Shown here: positions 17,899 through 27,900 of the stretch, piece by piece | Position numbering within the stretch: position 1 is the first letter of the stretch | Layout of the letters: each line of letters opens with the position of its first letter | Assembly: GCA_036388675.1 (NCBI GenBank) | Contig: DASVRI010000009.1 | Location: forward strand, 66,652-130,651 | From: DASVUS01 sp036388675 | GTDB lineage: Bacteria; Armatimonadota; Abditibacteriia; Abditibacteriales; Abditibacteriaceae | Reading direction: 5' to 3' | DNA: 64,000 bases | The notes under the pieces: model-generated | The model's database searches: none | Told to the model about the DNA's origin: nothing | Seen by the model: only the letters and a program-made list of their open reading frames with translations | Program-made: the position numbers and the translations under genes

Positions 17899-18163
17899 AT
17901 TCCAGGGATAGTCAGAACGGAGGCAGGTAACATTCCTTGCCCACCTCTGTTCTCGCTGTCAGAGTTGCGTGAGCGGTTGTGCCCTGACAAAAGAGACTGA
18001 TGCTTTTAATTCACGGATCTCAGAGCACTTTGAAGCTGATATCGCTTGCGTGCTTCTGGAAGAGGTGCAGTTCGTCGGCACAGGTTATGGCCTGCTCGCC
18101 GATGAAGAAATTCTCGAAATGTACGCCTTCCACCGTGTGATGGGAATCATAGCCGCCGATGAG

Positions 18164-19351
18164 TTAGGGCGAGTTGTAGATGTCCTTCGCCACGCGGATG
18201 TTTCTCAGGTGCACGTCGCGAATCTGGCCTCGCTCATCGTCGCCGCTCCAGCGCGAGTTGAGGATGCGAAAGTCGATTAGCTTGTCGTAAAAGTGCTCGA
18301 CGCGAATGTCCTCCCACAAGATGCGGCTCACCGTAGCGTGATCACCGTTGTGAATGGTAAAGACGCCACCTTCACCGTGCCCGCACAGCACGTCGATGTT
18401 GCGAAAGGTGATGTCGCTGATCAAGTCGGCCTGTAGCTCAAAGCCGATTTCCATAACGTTTCCGGCGCGCGCGTTCAGGAACACGCAGCCTCGCACTTCC
18501 ACACGCCGCACATCGCGCCGCCAGTCACTGTATTTAGAGTGGTGGCGCGCGGAATGGTTGGTTGGTTTCACGGCAATGCAGTCGTCGTTATTGCGTAGGA
18601 AGCAACCTTCAATCAGCACGTCCTGCGAGCCTACCACATCGATACCGTCCGAGGAAACGACTTCTCCAATCTGCTTCAAATTGCGCATGTGAACGCGGTC
18701 GCACAGCGCCGCCGTCACCATCCACATTGATGGGTGGATCATCACGATGTCTTCGAGCAGAACGTCCTGGCACTTCTCCCACTGAATGGAGCGCCGCGCA
18801 TCGACATCCTTCAAGAACACGCTTCCGTCCAAAATGCCATGACCGCAAATCGCGATCTGCTGGGCATCAGCGGCTTGGATCGCGCCACGCACAACCGCCC
18901 CGCCTTCGATGTAAACCGTTTCTCCACTGCCAATTTGCAGCGTGTCGATGTGGTGCGTCTGCTCCGCCGGGAAGAAATGTACGCTTTGGTCACTGACAAT
19001 GGGGCGCGCCGTTTCGAGCGCGTTGGCACAGACGAAAAGCGGCATCATGCCATCGATTTCCAGGCTCCAATTGCCGAGTCGATCCAGAGAAAACCGAACT
19101 GTCTGAGCCTCGATCTTAGGCAGGATGCCGCGACTGAGCGGGCACAGATAAACCTCGTGCAGGGGTGCTTCGACCGTGACTCCTATATCGATGGTGCCCT
19201 CGAAGGCCACCACGAAAAACGCCGCCACTCCTGTCGTGCAGACTGGAACAGGCTGATCGTTGATGGCCACCGAAAAATGCGGTGAGAGCACCGTTTCAGG
19301 TGGCCAATGGTAAATGGTCAGCTTCGTTCCGGGATGTTGGGTATTCATCAA
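18164..19351 (-). CDS. GH28 polygalacturonase-like protein, probably truncated
   Basis: A 395-residue right-handed beta-helix protein resembling GH28 pectinases. An N-terminal beta-sandwich (1-120) precedes the helix; the active-site-like series is SSDGIDVVGS (about 232), NNDDCIAVK with two Asp and the IGFELQ strand. A classical GH28 G-H-G motif is not obvious, although GHGEGGVF occurs later. The reading frame stops at TAA (18164-18166), yet the same frame stays open for 47 more codons (LIGGYDSHHTVEGVHFENFF and on) to TGA at 18020-18022, which looks like the natural C-terminal strand. It therefore seems to be a gene with one premature stop. No signal peptide is evident. Confidence 0.72.
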   Translation of the reverse strand: MMNTQHPGTKLTIYHWPPETVLSPHFSVAINDQPVPVCTTGVAAFFVVAFEGTIDIGVTVEAPLHEVYLCPLSRGILPKIEAQTVRFSLDRLGNWSLEIDGMMPLFVCANALETARPIVSDQSVHFFPAEQTHHIDTLQIGSGETVYIEGGAVVRGAIQAADAQQIAICGHGILDGSVFLKDVDARRSIQWEKCQDVLLEDIVMIHPSMWMVTAALCDRVHMRNLKQIGEVVSSDGIDVVGSQDVLIEGCFLRNNDDCIAVKPTNHSARHHSKYSDWRRDVRRVEVRGCVFLNARAGNVMEIGFELQADLISDITFRNIDVLCGHGEGGVFTIHNGDHATVSRILWEDIRVEHFYDKLIDFRILNSRWSGDDERGQIRDVHLRNIRVAKDIYNSP

Positions 19352-19545
19352 TGAAGTCGTGCCTTAAGCGCTGTGAACGTGCGCTATCTGCAAATGCTTG
19401 CAGCAGCAATAACGCTTCGATTTTGTTAGTCGGCGAAGTGGCCGATCGAGTACTCGAACGCAGCATTTCCGATGATTCTGCAGCAGTAGGAGCGCAGTAG
19501 GTTGCGCTCTCACATAGCTCAGTCGAAATACTTCAGGGCTTCGCT

Positions 19546-22500
19546 TCAACGCTTTGCCACGGCTCCTGCCGCGTTGTGTTGCGTGCGCGAGTTGCCCGCA
19601 AAGTCATTATGCTGCGGGCCGTGGAACTGCCAGGCATACAATTCTACAATCGTGGTGTGCGCGTCTGCCAGCGTCCCACGGCTCAGACGCAGAAAGTCGA
19701 GGGCACCCGCGAAGCCTACTTTTCCCGGCCCGCCGCCGACCAAGAAATCGGCGCCGTTGACGAGCGAACCCACAGGCGTGGCGCCTGTTGCCGACGCAGC
19801 GACCTTTTTACCGTTCACGTACAGCACAACACCTTTCGCACGATCCACTTCCGCGACAATATGATGCCACTTGCCATCGGCGACGCTTTGCGATGACAGA
19901 GTTGTTGAGATGGCGCCGCCTGTCATCAGGCGCAGGCGAGGTTTACCGCCAGCTAAGTCGAGAATGTAGCCCGCTTGAGCGTCGGCTTTAGAAACGATTG
20001 TGCCGTTCGCAGCGCGAGTTTGCAGCACGGCTTCGATGAGGAAGTTATTGATGTCCATGCTCACGGTGCGCGCTTTGTCGTCGCCCGTAAAGCGGCTATC
20101 TTCAACGGTGAGAAACTGACCGCGTCCGTTGAATTTCAACGCGCCATCCGTCCAGTTTTCGAGAGTTCCCGGCCCGTAGCTGGTCGCGTTGATGTTACTT
20201 CCCATGAGTGGGTAACGCGGTGTGCTCTTAAATTCTTCGCGACGGTCGTAGTTGCGTGTCATGAACCAGTGTTCGTCCATGACCTCAGAGGGCTTGGCAT
20301 TGTTGCGCGTGAAGTTCCATTCGCCGACTGTCGCGTAGAGAGACCACGGCACCCAGACGCGCGAGCCCATCCCCACAGCGGCGCTGCCGACTGCGGGACG
20401 AAAATCGCCTTTGGCCGGTGCCACGAGGGGCTCCTTCGCCGCCATGATGCCGATGTCGGCGGCTTGTGGATTGAGACGCTGCAACGAGGCGCGCATGGTT
20501 TCAAGCGTTGGGTACACCACGCCGGTTTCTTCGAAAACACCGAACTTGCCGCGAATGTTGTAGAAAACATTGTGGTGCAGCGCCAGCTTGTCGTAAGCGA
20601 AGTTGCCGCCCTGCTTATAGTGCGCAGCGTTAGGGTCGAAGCGACCTTCGGATGGGTCGGCATGACGCAGCACCAAACGCGACGAGTCCTCAATGATGTT
20701 CGATAGATAACGCGTGCGCGCGGCGCCGGGGTCTTGCTGGCGCGTGACTTCGGCGAACCGGAAAAAGGTGTTGTGAAAAAACGAGTTTTCAAACGAGTGA
20801 ACGTTTTGCAGCGCAGTCGTGTTCACACTTTTGGTGCCCAGAATATTGTTGCGGCCTTGCGCAATGTTGTTGAAAAGGTAGTTCTTAAACGAACCATCCA
20901 GGTAATATGCATGGCCAAACGAGCCGATGCTAGTGGTGTCGCCGGGCTTGTACAACCAGTTCTTGAACGAGACGGGATTGATGACGATGTTGTTGAAGAT
21001 GTAGAACGGCCCGCCCTGCCAGGTTTCGATGCCGCCCCAATCGTTGCTTTTGAGCAGTACGTCCTGCACGCGATTGTGGTGGATGAGATGGCGCGACAGC
21101 GGCGCTTCGGAGATGGTTCCGCCGGGCTTCCCGCCCGTGACGGAGATGCCCCAACCCGCAATGCGATGCAAAAAGTTACCTGCAACATGCGAAGTTTCGG
21201 GATAGGTGATGTTGACGGCGTGGCCATGTTCACCGCTCACGATGCGCCAGCCCACATGATACAGATTGTTGCGCAACATTTCGAGGTTCTTATGCAGCGA
21301 ACCGGGTGTTGCGAGGCCTGCCGATGGGCCTGATTCGATGTAAAACGCTCCATGATCGGTGAAGCGCACTATGTTGTCATTGACGCGCACATCGCCGATG
21401 TTTGCGCCATCACTGGCACCGAAACGAACCGGGATATTGACGTGTTCAAAGGTGCAGTTTTGAACGCGGATATCATCACCACTGCCGTTCAAGCGCAGCA
21501 CGGCACCCTGAATGTCGGGATGTGAATAGCTAGGATTATTGAAGTCCCAATGCACATTAGAAAAGCGAAAGGTCAGGCCACTGATGTGGACGTGGTTGAG
21601 TTGCGTTGCATCCAGAAAATTGACGTGACGCCCGGCTTCGATTGTGACCGAGTTCGGATCAGCATCGTTGGGCAAACGCAGGTAAATGCGCCCACGCCCG
21701 TTCTGGTTCTCGACCCAGAACTCGCCGGGTTCGTCCAACCACTGCGGCTTGTCTTCCAGGTAATAACGATTGCCCTTGATGATATTTTCGAGCTTGTCAA
21801 AGTTCCACGGACCGCGGAACGCGACACCGCGCTGCTTCTCATCAAAGCCTTCGACTTTAGCCGGATACGGGCTGCCCATCACGATGCCCCATTCCGTCCA
21901 CACCGTCGCGCCGATGTAATCTTCGGCAGTGCCGGTGAAGTTCTTGGTGTCGATGCCCAGATGAAGTTCGCGCTCGCCGACCTTCATGCTGTAACCCTTG
22001 TTGTTGTCTTTCCACCATTCCGGGTTTTCCCAGGTGGGCCACTCGCCCATTACATCGTTGGGGTCAGGCTCGTTCCAGTTCGTCATGCGCGCCAGGTTGA
22101 GGCGCGTAATCTTGCCGTCACGCGATGTCATCCATAATGTGCGCGGCAGATAATCGACTTCCGCCGTCCACACTTTGCCACCGTCGGGCATTTTCGGATG
22201 TGCGCCGCGCTGCCAGCCGCTGACCATTTCCGAGCCGTAAATCCGCGCTTCTCCGCTGCCCCACGTCGGGTCGCTGGTCAGGCGAATCGGGTTGTTGGCC
22301 TGGCCCCGATCGTCGCCCGGCTTCAAGCTGCCGCGATAGATCGTGCCGCGCTTGAACACATAGGTATGCGCGCCACGAGTACTCGCCGCAACACCGGTGG
22401 CCGCTGCGTCCCACGGATGATGCTTCCACGGCGCGCTTCTGCTGGTGCCGGCATTGCTGTCGTTACCACTCGCATAGTCGATGTAGCGCACCGAAGTTCC

Positions 22501-22701
22501 GGTTCGAAAAACGAAAGGCTGCGGTGTCCATTTCAAATCGCCGTTGGGCAGCACTTGCGCTTGCGGATTTTGCCAGGCAAAGGCCGCCGCGTTTTTCGGT
22601 GGCACGGCAGTTTTTTTGGAAACTGGCGCGGCGCAGGATGGTGCGAAGCAAGACGCTAACAAAACGATACTCACAACGGTACAATGTGGGGTGTTTGGCA
22701 T
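19546..22701 (-). CDS. Exported beta-helix protein with C-terminal LamG domain
   Basis: A 1051-residue exported protein. Residues 1-25 form a signal peptide (IVLLASCFAPSCA region) with a possible lipobox-like cysteine. Residues about 70-700 form a right-handed parallel beta-helix of the pectate-lyase superfamily: YIDYASGNDSNAGTS is the usual N-terminal cap, then repeating short strands with many Asn and His, as in NVHWDFNNPSYSHPDIQG and HHNRVQDVLLKSNDWGG. About residues 840-1010 form a LamG/concanavalin-like domain (DGKWHHIVAEVDRAKGVVLYVNGKKV). It probably binds or cleaves plant or algal polysaccharide outside the cytoplasm. It starts 37 bp after the GH95-like gene and is likely cotranscribed. 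No catalytic acid can be assigned with certainty. Confidence 0.8.
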   Translation of the reverse strand: MPNTPHCTVVSIVLLASCFAPSCAAPVSKKTAVPPKNAAAFAWQNPQAQVLPNGDLKWTPQPFVFRTGTSVRYIDYASGNDSNAGTSRSAPWKHHPWDAAATGVAASTRGAHTYVFKRGTIYRGSLKPGDDRGQANNPIRLTSDPTWGSGEARIYGSEMVSGWQRGAHPKMPDGGKVWTAEVDYLPRTLWMTSRDGKITRLNLARMTNWNEPDPNDVMGEWPTWENPEWWKDNNKGYSMKVGERELHLGIDTKNFTGTAEDYIGATVWTEWGIVMGSPYPAKVEGFDEKQRGVAFRGPWNFDKLENIIKGNRYYLEDKPQWLDEPGEFWVENQNGRGRIYLRLPNDADPNSVTIEAGRHVNFLDATQLNHVHISGLTFRFSNVHWDFNNPSYSHPDIQGAVLRLNGSGDDIRVQNCTFEHVNIPVRFGASDGANIGDVRVNDNIVRFTDHGAFYIESGPSAGLATPGSLHKNLEMLRNNLYHVGWRIVSGEHGHAVNITYPETSHVAGNFLHRIAGWGISVTGGKPGGTISEAPLSRHLIHHNRVQDVLLKSNDWGGIETWQGGPFYIFNNIVINPVSFKNWLYKPGDTTSIGSFGHAYYLDGSFKNYLFNNIAQGRNNILGTKSVNTTALQNVHSFENSFFHNTFFRFAEVTRQQDPGAARTRYLSNIIEDSSRLVLRHADPSEGRFDPNAAHYKQGGNFAYDKLALHHNVFYNIRGKFGVFEETGVVYPTLETMRASLQRLNPQAADIGIMAAKEPLVAPAKGDFRPAVGSAAVGMGSRVWVPWSLYATVGEWNFTRNNAKPSEVMDEHWFMTRNYDRREEFKSTPRYPLMGSNINATSYGPGTLENWTDGALKFNGRGQFLTVEDSRFTGDDKARTVSMDINNFLIEAVLQTRAANGTIVSKADAQAGYILDLAGGKPRLRLMTGGAISTTLSSQSVADGKWHHIVAEVDRAKGVVLYVNGKKVAASATGATPVGSLVNGADFLVGGGPGKVGFAGALDFLRLSRGTLADAHTTIVELYAWQFHGPQHNDFAGNSRTQHNAAGAVAKR

Positions 22702-22738
22702 AACTCGATGTCCTCTGCTCCAGGTTTATAGTGGAGAC

Positions 22739-24862
22739 TTAACTCTTTGCGGGTGGGTTCTCGACCGTGTCGTCGAATTTGATACTCTCGCCCGATTGCA
22801 GCACAAACTCAAGCTCCACGCCATCCTCGCGCGGCGTGACCGCAGCTTTCGCATCGCTCTTCCAGTTCGCGTGCGATAGACGCACGCGACAGCGTGATTC
22901 ACTCGCGCCATTGTTTCGCACCGAGAAGAACTTCAGCTTGCTGTCTTGGCGTGCAGCGCTGACCAGGAGCGCTCCTTCGACACGCAGGTTCTCGAACGAT
23001 GTATCGCGCCACGTTTGTGGTATGGCAGGGAAAAGCACAATCACGCCGTCGCGTACTTGCAGCAGCATCTCATGCAGTGCCGCCATGCCGAGCAGCGGCG
23101 TCTCCAGGCACAGCCCGGCCTCGCGGTAGAGGGTGGTCTTGGACAGGTAGCGGCCATTGATCAGTTCGCTCAGGTGTTGCGCGGCACGGCCACCATCATC
23201 GAGTTGCGCCCACAGAGCCGCGCCCACTGCGTGCGAGTAACCCGCCAGAGCTTCCGACATTCCCAGCCAGTGGAGCAGCGAGGTTCTGAGCACCGCACGA
23301 TTCTCCGCGCTTTGCAGAGGGAGTATCTTCAGCGGCCAGAAGCCGAGCAGGTGCGAGAAGTGACGGTGGCTCTCGCCCAGCCGTACGCCGTGCCCGATCA
23401 TCAGGCCAGTTTCATCAGTCGCCAGGGGAGCCAGTTGCTGCAGCGTCTCACTCCACAGTGTTGCTCGCTGAGCATTGAGCCCCAGTATGTCGTTCAGTTC
23501 CAGCAGCGATTTTAAAGCCCAGCGTAGCAAAGCGAGATCGTAGGTGCAATCGGACGCGGCAGCGTATTCCGGTGAGTAGGTTGTCGGCAGGTGTAGCCGC
23601 CCGTCGTCCCCCGGCTCCAAAAGGTGCAGGAACAAATTTGTGGCGCCTTCAAGCAGTGGGAATAGGCGCGAGCGCGCGAACTCCTTGTCGCGCGTGTGGG
23701 TGTAGCGCAGCCATAGTAGATGCAAAGTCCACAGCAGGTTGCCGGTTTCACGCCCGCCGAAGGGGAATCCGTCGTCCAGATCGAGTGGCGAATACAAGTC
23801 GTAGCTCGACGCACGCCCGATGGCAAAGCTGTCATGCTGCCACTCGCGCGGCGCGTTGCGCCGCAGGTTCTCGCGCTCGCGCCACAGCGTTTCTTCCAGC
23901 GGCTTGAGCAGTTCCAAGCGGTTGGCGGCCAGCAGAGGCAAGTAGGTGCCCTGCGTGTTGAGATTCCACCAGACAGCGCGCCAGATAGTGTGGCAGTACC
24001 ATGGGCCCATCAGGTCGAGCAGCGGCTCATCAGGACGCGCGATGCTGCCCAGAATATAAATTTGCCGTGCGTAGAAGCGCTCGATGGACTCATCATCAAG
24101 GCGCACCTGAGCGCCGCGCGCGTGGAACTCGTGCCACCACGCGCGGTGCGATTGCGCAGTGTCCTCCCAGGGCTGAGACAGCGCTTCGTGCAGCAGAGCG
24201 GCTGGCTCGAAGGCGTCTCCATGCGGATGCGAGTACTCGATAGTGGCCGCGTAAATCGTGCGGTTTCCCTCGCGCCGCGAGGTCAGCCCCAGCGTCCACT
24301 CGCGCCCACAATGCAAGGTCTGCGAATGCACAAGTAATTGCCCATGTTGGCTCACGCGTGCAGGCGAGTTAAGGGGATAGAAAGTCGCCGTCTCTTCAAA
24401 GTCCACGCGCCCGTTATCGGCCACCACTCCGGAAACATCGGGACGAAAGGTCACCTCGTACGCGCCTTCGGGAGCTTCGATTTCGAACCAGAAAACCGGA
24501 CGACGCGCATCCATCAGAGCGCGAAACGGGAATGCGCCATCTGCAGTGTGCAGAACGCCGCGTACCTCAGCGTTCCACACATCGAGGTGCGCTTCTGCCC
24601 GCAAAAGCTCCGTTCGCGTTTGCAGCGCAATCTTGCCGATGCCGAAGCGCTGCCAGACGTAGCCCTCCTGTTGGAAGAGGCCGTTGTCAATGGCGTCGCT
24701 GCGGTTGAACTCCCACAGCAGCGTGCGCCCGTCTCCACCGCGACTGGCGTCCTGGCGGTGTAGAACCGCTCCCAGCAAGCCGTTGCCCAGCAGTGGACCG
24801 TCAAAGAAATAGGACGAAATATCGTCCCAGTGCCAGTCGTGCAGCGCGAAGAAATTTTGCAT
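22739..24862 (-). CDS. GH95-like glycoside hydrolase, (alpha/alpha)6 barrel
   Basis: A 707-residue protein with the layout of GH95 and related alpha/alpha-toroid hydrolases. It has an N-terminal beta-sandwich with DGPLLGNGLLGAVLHRQDASRGGDGRTLLWEFNR and a helical barrel from about 270, including WYCHTIWRAVWWNLNTQGTYLPLLAANR, TTYSPEYAAASDCTYD and HRHFSHLLGFWPLKIL. The C-terminal beta domain carries FPAIPQTWRDTSFENLRVEGA. Known GH95 enzymes are alpha-L-fucosidases or alpha-L-galactosidases; this protein lacks a signal peptide and may differ in specificity. It is first in a leftward unit with the beta-helix/LamG gene, behind a 12-bp-arm inverted repeat. Confidence 0.8.
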   Translation of the reverse strand: MQNFFALHDWHWDDISSYFFDGPLLGNGLLGAVLHRQDASRGGDGRTLLWEFNRSDAIDNGLFQQEGYVWQRFGIGKIALQTRTELLRAEAHLDVWNAEVRGVLHTADGAFPFRALMDARRPVFWFEIEAPEGAYEVTFRPDVSGVVADNGRVDFEETATFYPLNSPARVSQHGQLLVHSQTLHCGREWTLGLTSRREGNRTIYAATIEYSHPHGDAFEPAALLHEALSQPWEDTAQSHRAWWHEFHARGAQVRLDDESIERFYARQIYILGSIARPDEPLLDLMGPWYCHTIWRAVWWNLNTQGTYLPLLAANRLELLKPLEETLWRERENLRRNAPREWQHDSFAIGRASSYDLYSPLDLDDGFPFGGRETGNLLWTLHLLWLRYTHTRDKEFARSRLFPLLEGATNLFLHLLEPGDDGRLHLPTTYSPEYAAASDCTYDLALLRWALKSLLELNDILGLNAQRATLWSETLQQLAPLATDETGLMIGHGVRLGESHRHFSHLLGFWPLKILPLQSAENRAVLRTSLLHWLGMSEALAGYSHAVGAALWAQLDDGGRAAQHLSELINGRYLSKTTLYREAGLCLETPLLGMAALHEMLLQVRDGVIVLFPAIPQTWRDTSFENLRVEGALLVSAARQDSKLKFFSVRNNGASESRCRVRLSHANWKSDAKAAVTPREDGVELEFVLQSGESIKFDDTVENPPAKS

Positions 24863-24904
24863 TGTAAAGTGATGACAAAGTCACCCCACCCCCGATTGAG
24901 AGTG

Positions 24905-24938
24905 CCTATGTGAATGCCAGTAATTCCATCCACATAGG
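24905..24938. promoter_or_regulatory. Candidate operator upstream of GH95-like gene
   Basis: An inverted repeat with 12-base arms and one mismatch (CCTATGTGAATG at 24905-24916 against CATCCACATAGG at 24927-24938) and a 10-base spacer. It lies 43 bp upstream of the leftward GH95-like start, a position suited to a repressor site. The cognate protein is unknown. Confidence 0.45.
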
Positions 24939-24994
24939 AGGTAAAGGACGGCATTCGAGCAAGCCTCCGACTACTTGGAGGCGCTGTGCCACTT

Positions 24995-27900
24995 CTACTT
25001 CCCAGCCATCGCCGCTGTAATGGCCAGCAGCACCGGCACGCCGCGCTTGTCGGCGCCGTAGGTCATGTCGATGCTTTTGATGGCAACGTCAGGACGCGGG
25101 TTGTTCCACTGCTTCATATATGCGACTGCCGATTCGTTGGATCCCTCGTAAGGGCTGACCCACGCCGTTTGCGCGCCCGGAATCGCTTTAGGCGTTTCCT
25201 GACGATAGTGCTCGATGTCGATTTCCGAGTAGATCGGAATCGTCACGCTCTGGCCATCAGCGTAGTGGAGGATGTAGCGTGCCATCTCGAACTTCTTATT
25301 GTCTCGCACTTCCTCATTGTTGCGACGCTGGTCGATGCGTGCTGTGTGCAGGAAGAACAGGGCGTCGGCTTTCTTGTTGATCGGAATACCCTTCACTTCC
25401 TGTGGCGGGTTGTTTGGAATGCCTTCGCCGCCCAGCATGATGGCGGTCGGTACCGGCGAAGTGGCGAAGTCGTAGATGTTGAACGTCACGCCCGCGAACT
25501 TCTGGGTTCCAGTCGCTAAGGCGTTGAAGGTGCGGTTGGCGTCGCCGAACCATCCGCGATTGGTGCGATACTGCGTCAGCTTGTTCTGGAAGTCGCCAAA
25601 GTTGATGGGCGTGTAGTTGACGTTGGTGCCAACCACAACATTCGCGCCACCAAACGGTGCTTTGAGGTTGCGCAGCACTGCCTGCAAGATGTTGCGCTTC
25701 TTGATCGCATTCAACGGCACGGCTTCGTTATCCTTAAAGGCGAGGTTCGCCAGCACCATACCACCAGCGCCACGCGGATAGTGCATCATACCGCCGATGT
25801 TGAGCATCGGCTTCACCTTCTGATAAAAGTCAGCCGGTCGCTGCGCCTTTAGGTAAATATTGTCGATGCCAATTAGCGGCCTGGCATCCGGCTTTTCCTG
25901 CCAGCCTTCAATGGCTAGAGTGAAATCTTTGGCGGTGCGCGCCGGTTTCACTTCCAGCACCTGCGGTTCATCGTTGGCGGGCACATCGTAGGTCTGCTTG
26001 TCCTTGCCGTCAAATGTGAGACTCACTTTGTTGGGTAACCAGTAGTTCTTGTTACCGACCCAGGTGAACTCGGTGATGGTCTGCGGTTTGGGCAGGCTGA
26101 ACGGCACGAGGGCGGGGCCGAAGCCGCCGTTGTCGGTTTTGGGCAATTCCCAGTTGATGATGAGCGGCCAACCATCGGAGCCAACGAAGCCGTTCGTGAT
26201 GTTGCCATAAGAAACGAACGTCGATTTAGCAAAGGGTGCCACCTCGTCATAATCCACAATGTACGAGAACTCATCGCTGACGGTGTATTCGTCAGCAGTG
26301 AAGCCGAAGATGCGCTCGCCCGTCAGCATCACGATGTCGCCGGTTGTGACACCGGCCATCAACGGATCGCGCACAGCAGAGAAGAGTACTCGTTCGCGCT
26401 GCATCGGACGGATCATGTGATCGAAGCCAACAATTTTGTTGTAGTCACTCAGGCCTTCGGGTGTGAGATTGTTGAATACGATGTAACCGCCCGCCTTGTT
26501 AAAGGCTTCGACCTTCGGCAAGTTGGCAGCGAGTTGTTTCAAGTTACCCGGTGAGGCATTGACCACGGCCAATTTCACTTTCGGGTCGCTGATAGCGCTC
26601 AGGGCATCGGTGGCTTTGGAGTAACGCACGCCCAGCGCATCCATCACTTTGAGGAGTTGAGCATTGTCACCCACCGCCAGCGCGACCTCGCGAAAGGTTT
26701 GCTTATAGGTGGAGGCGTAGTTGACAAGGTTGGCCAGCAGCGTCCGTGCCACGCTATTGTCTGACAACTGTTCAGCAATTGTGAGCTGCGATAAGAGCAT
26801 CAAGCCTTTGCCAGTCGGAATCTCCACCAGGGCCGAGTTCAGCAGGCGAGTGTGCGTCTGCACCAGCGATCGTGCGCCGCGTGTCGGCTTGACATAAGCG
26901 TTGCGATACAGCGGCTCATTGGCGCCCCAGGTGAAGAAGTCTTTGTCCTGTAAGTTGCGCAGCGCCGGATGGCTGCTGTCTTCGATGAATCCAACGTTGC
27001 CCGTGGCATCGGACGGCTCCATCTCGGCTTGCAGTGCACCGTATTTCAAAGGATTCTTCTGCTCTAAAACGATGACGGTGCGGCCTGTCGCTGCATACGC
27101 TGCGAGACTGGTACTGGTGCTATCGCTTTCGCTGATGGCATCTTTTCCCACTACGAGTACTCGACCGGCGGCGGGCAGCGTTTCCAGCGAGTTGATTGTC
27201 GTGAAAGCCACACCGCGCGACTTGAGATAAGTCGCCACATTACCCTGCGGGTCGAAAAGCACCAGAGATGAAGCCGCGCTTGCCACCGGCTTCATCTGAG
27301 CATGAGAGCGCTTAATAACCTGCATCAAAGTGCGAGCCGACGCAGCAGGCTTATTTGCGGCTGGCTTTGCGGCGGGAGCCGTCGCAACTGCGCCGAAACC
27401 TGGTACCGGCAATATCGATACAGCTTTGGTATCGCGGAAGACTTCTTTGCCCTGCACGGTCAGTGTTAACAACAACTGGCCTTCGGTGCGCGCCGTAACT
27501 TGCGGCATCGGTACTACAATATCGAACTTCTTATTGGTGCCGGGCGCAACGTTATAGGTGCCTGTTTCGGTGGAGACCTGCTTGCCTGCTACCATTAATT
27601 TCCAGGTGAAGGTCATCGGGTCGGCGTAACGCGTGTCATTGAACAGGCCAACGGTGCGCGCCACTTTCTGGCCGGATTCAAATGTCCAGTTCCACTGGCG
27701 AATGAAAGCCGCACGCGGCAGGAACGCCGTCTCGTAGCCGGAGTCGGTGGTGTTATCGGAAAACAGCATTTCAAACGCCGCCACGCCAGACCAGCGATAG
27801 CCTTCAGTGAGCATGCGAGCCAGTGTGGAAGCCACTGGCTTTGTAGCGTTCTTACTCTGGAATGCGACTTCTCCGCCCCATTGCGCGTAATCCGCCGGAT

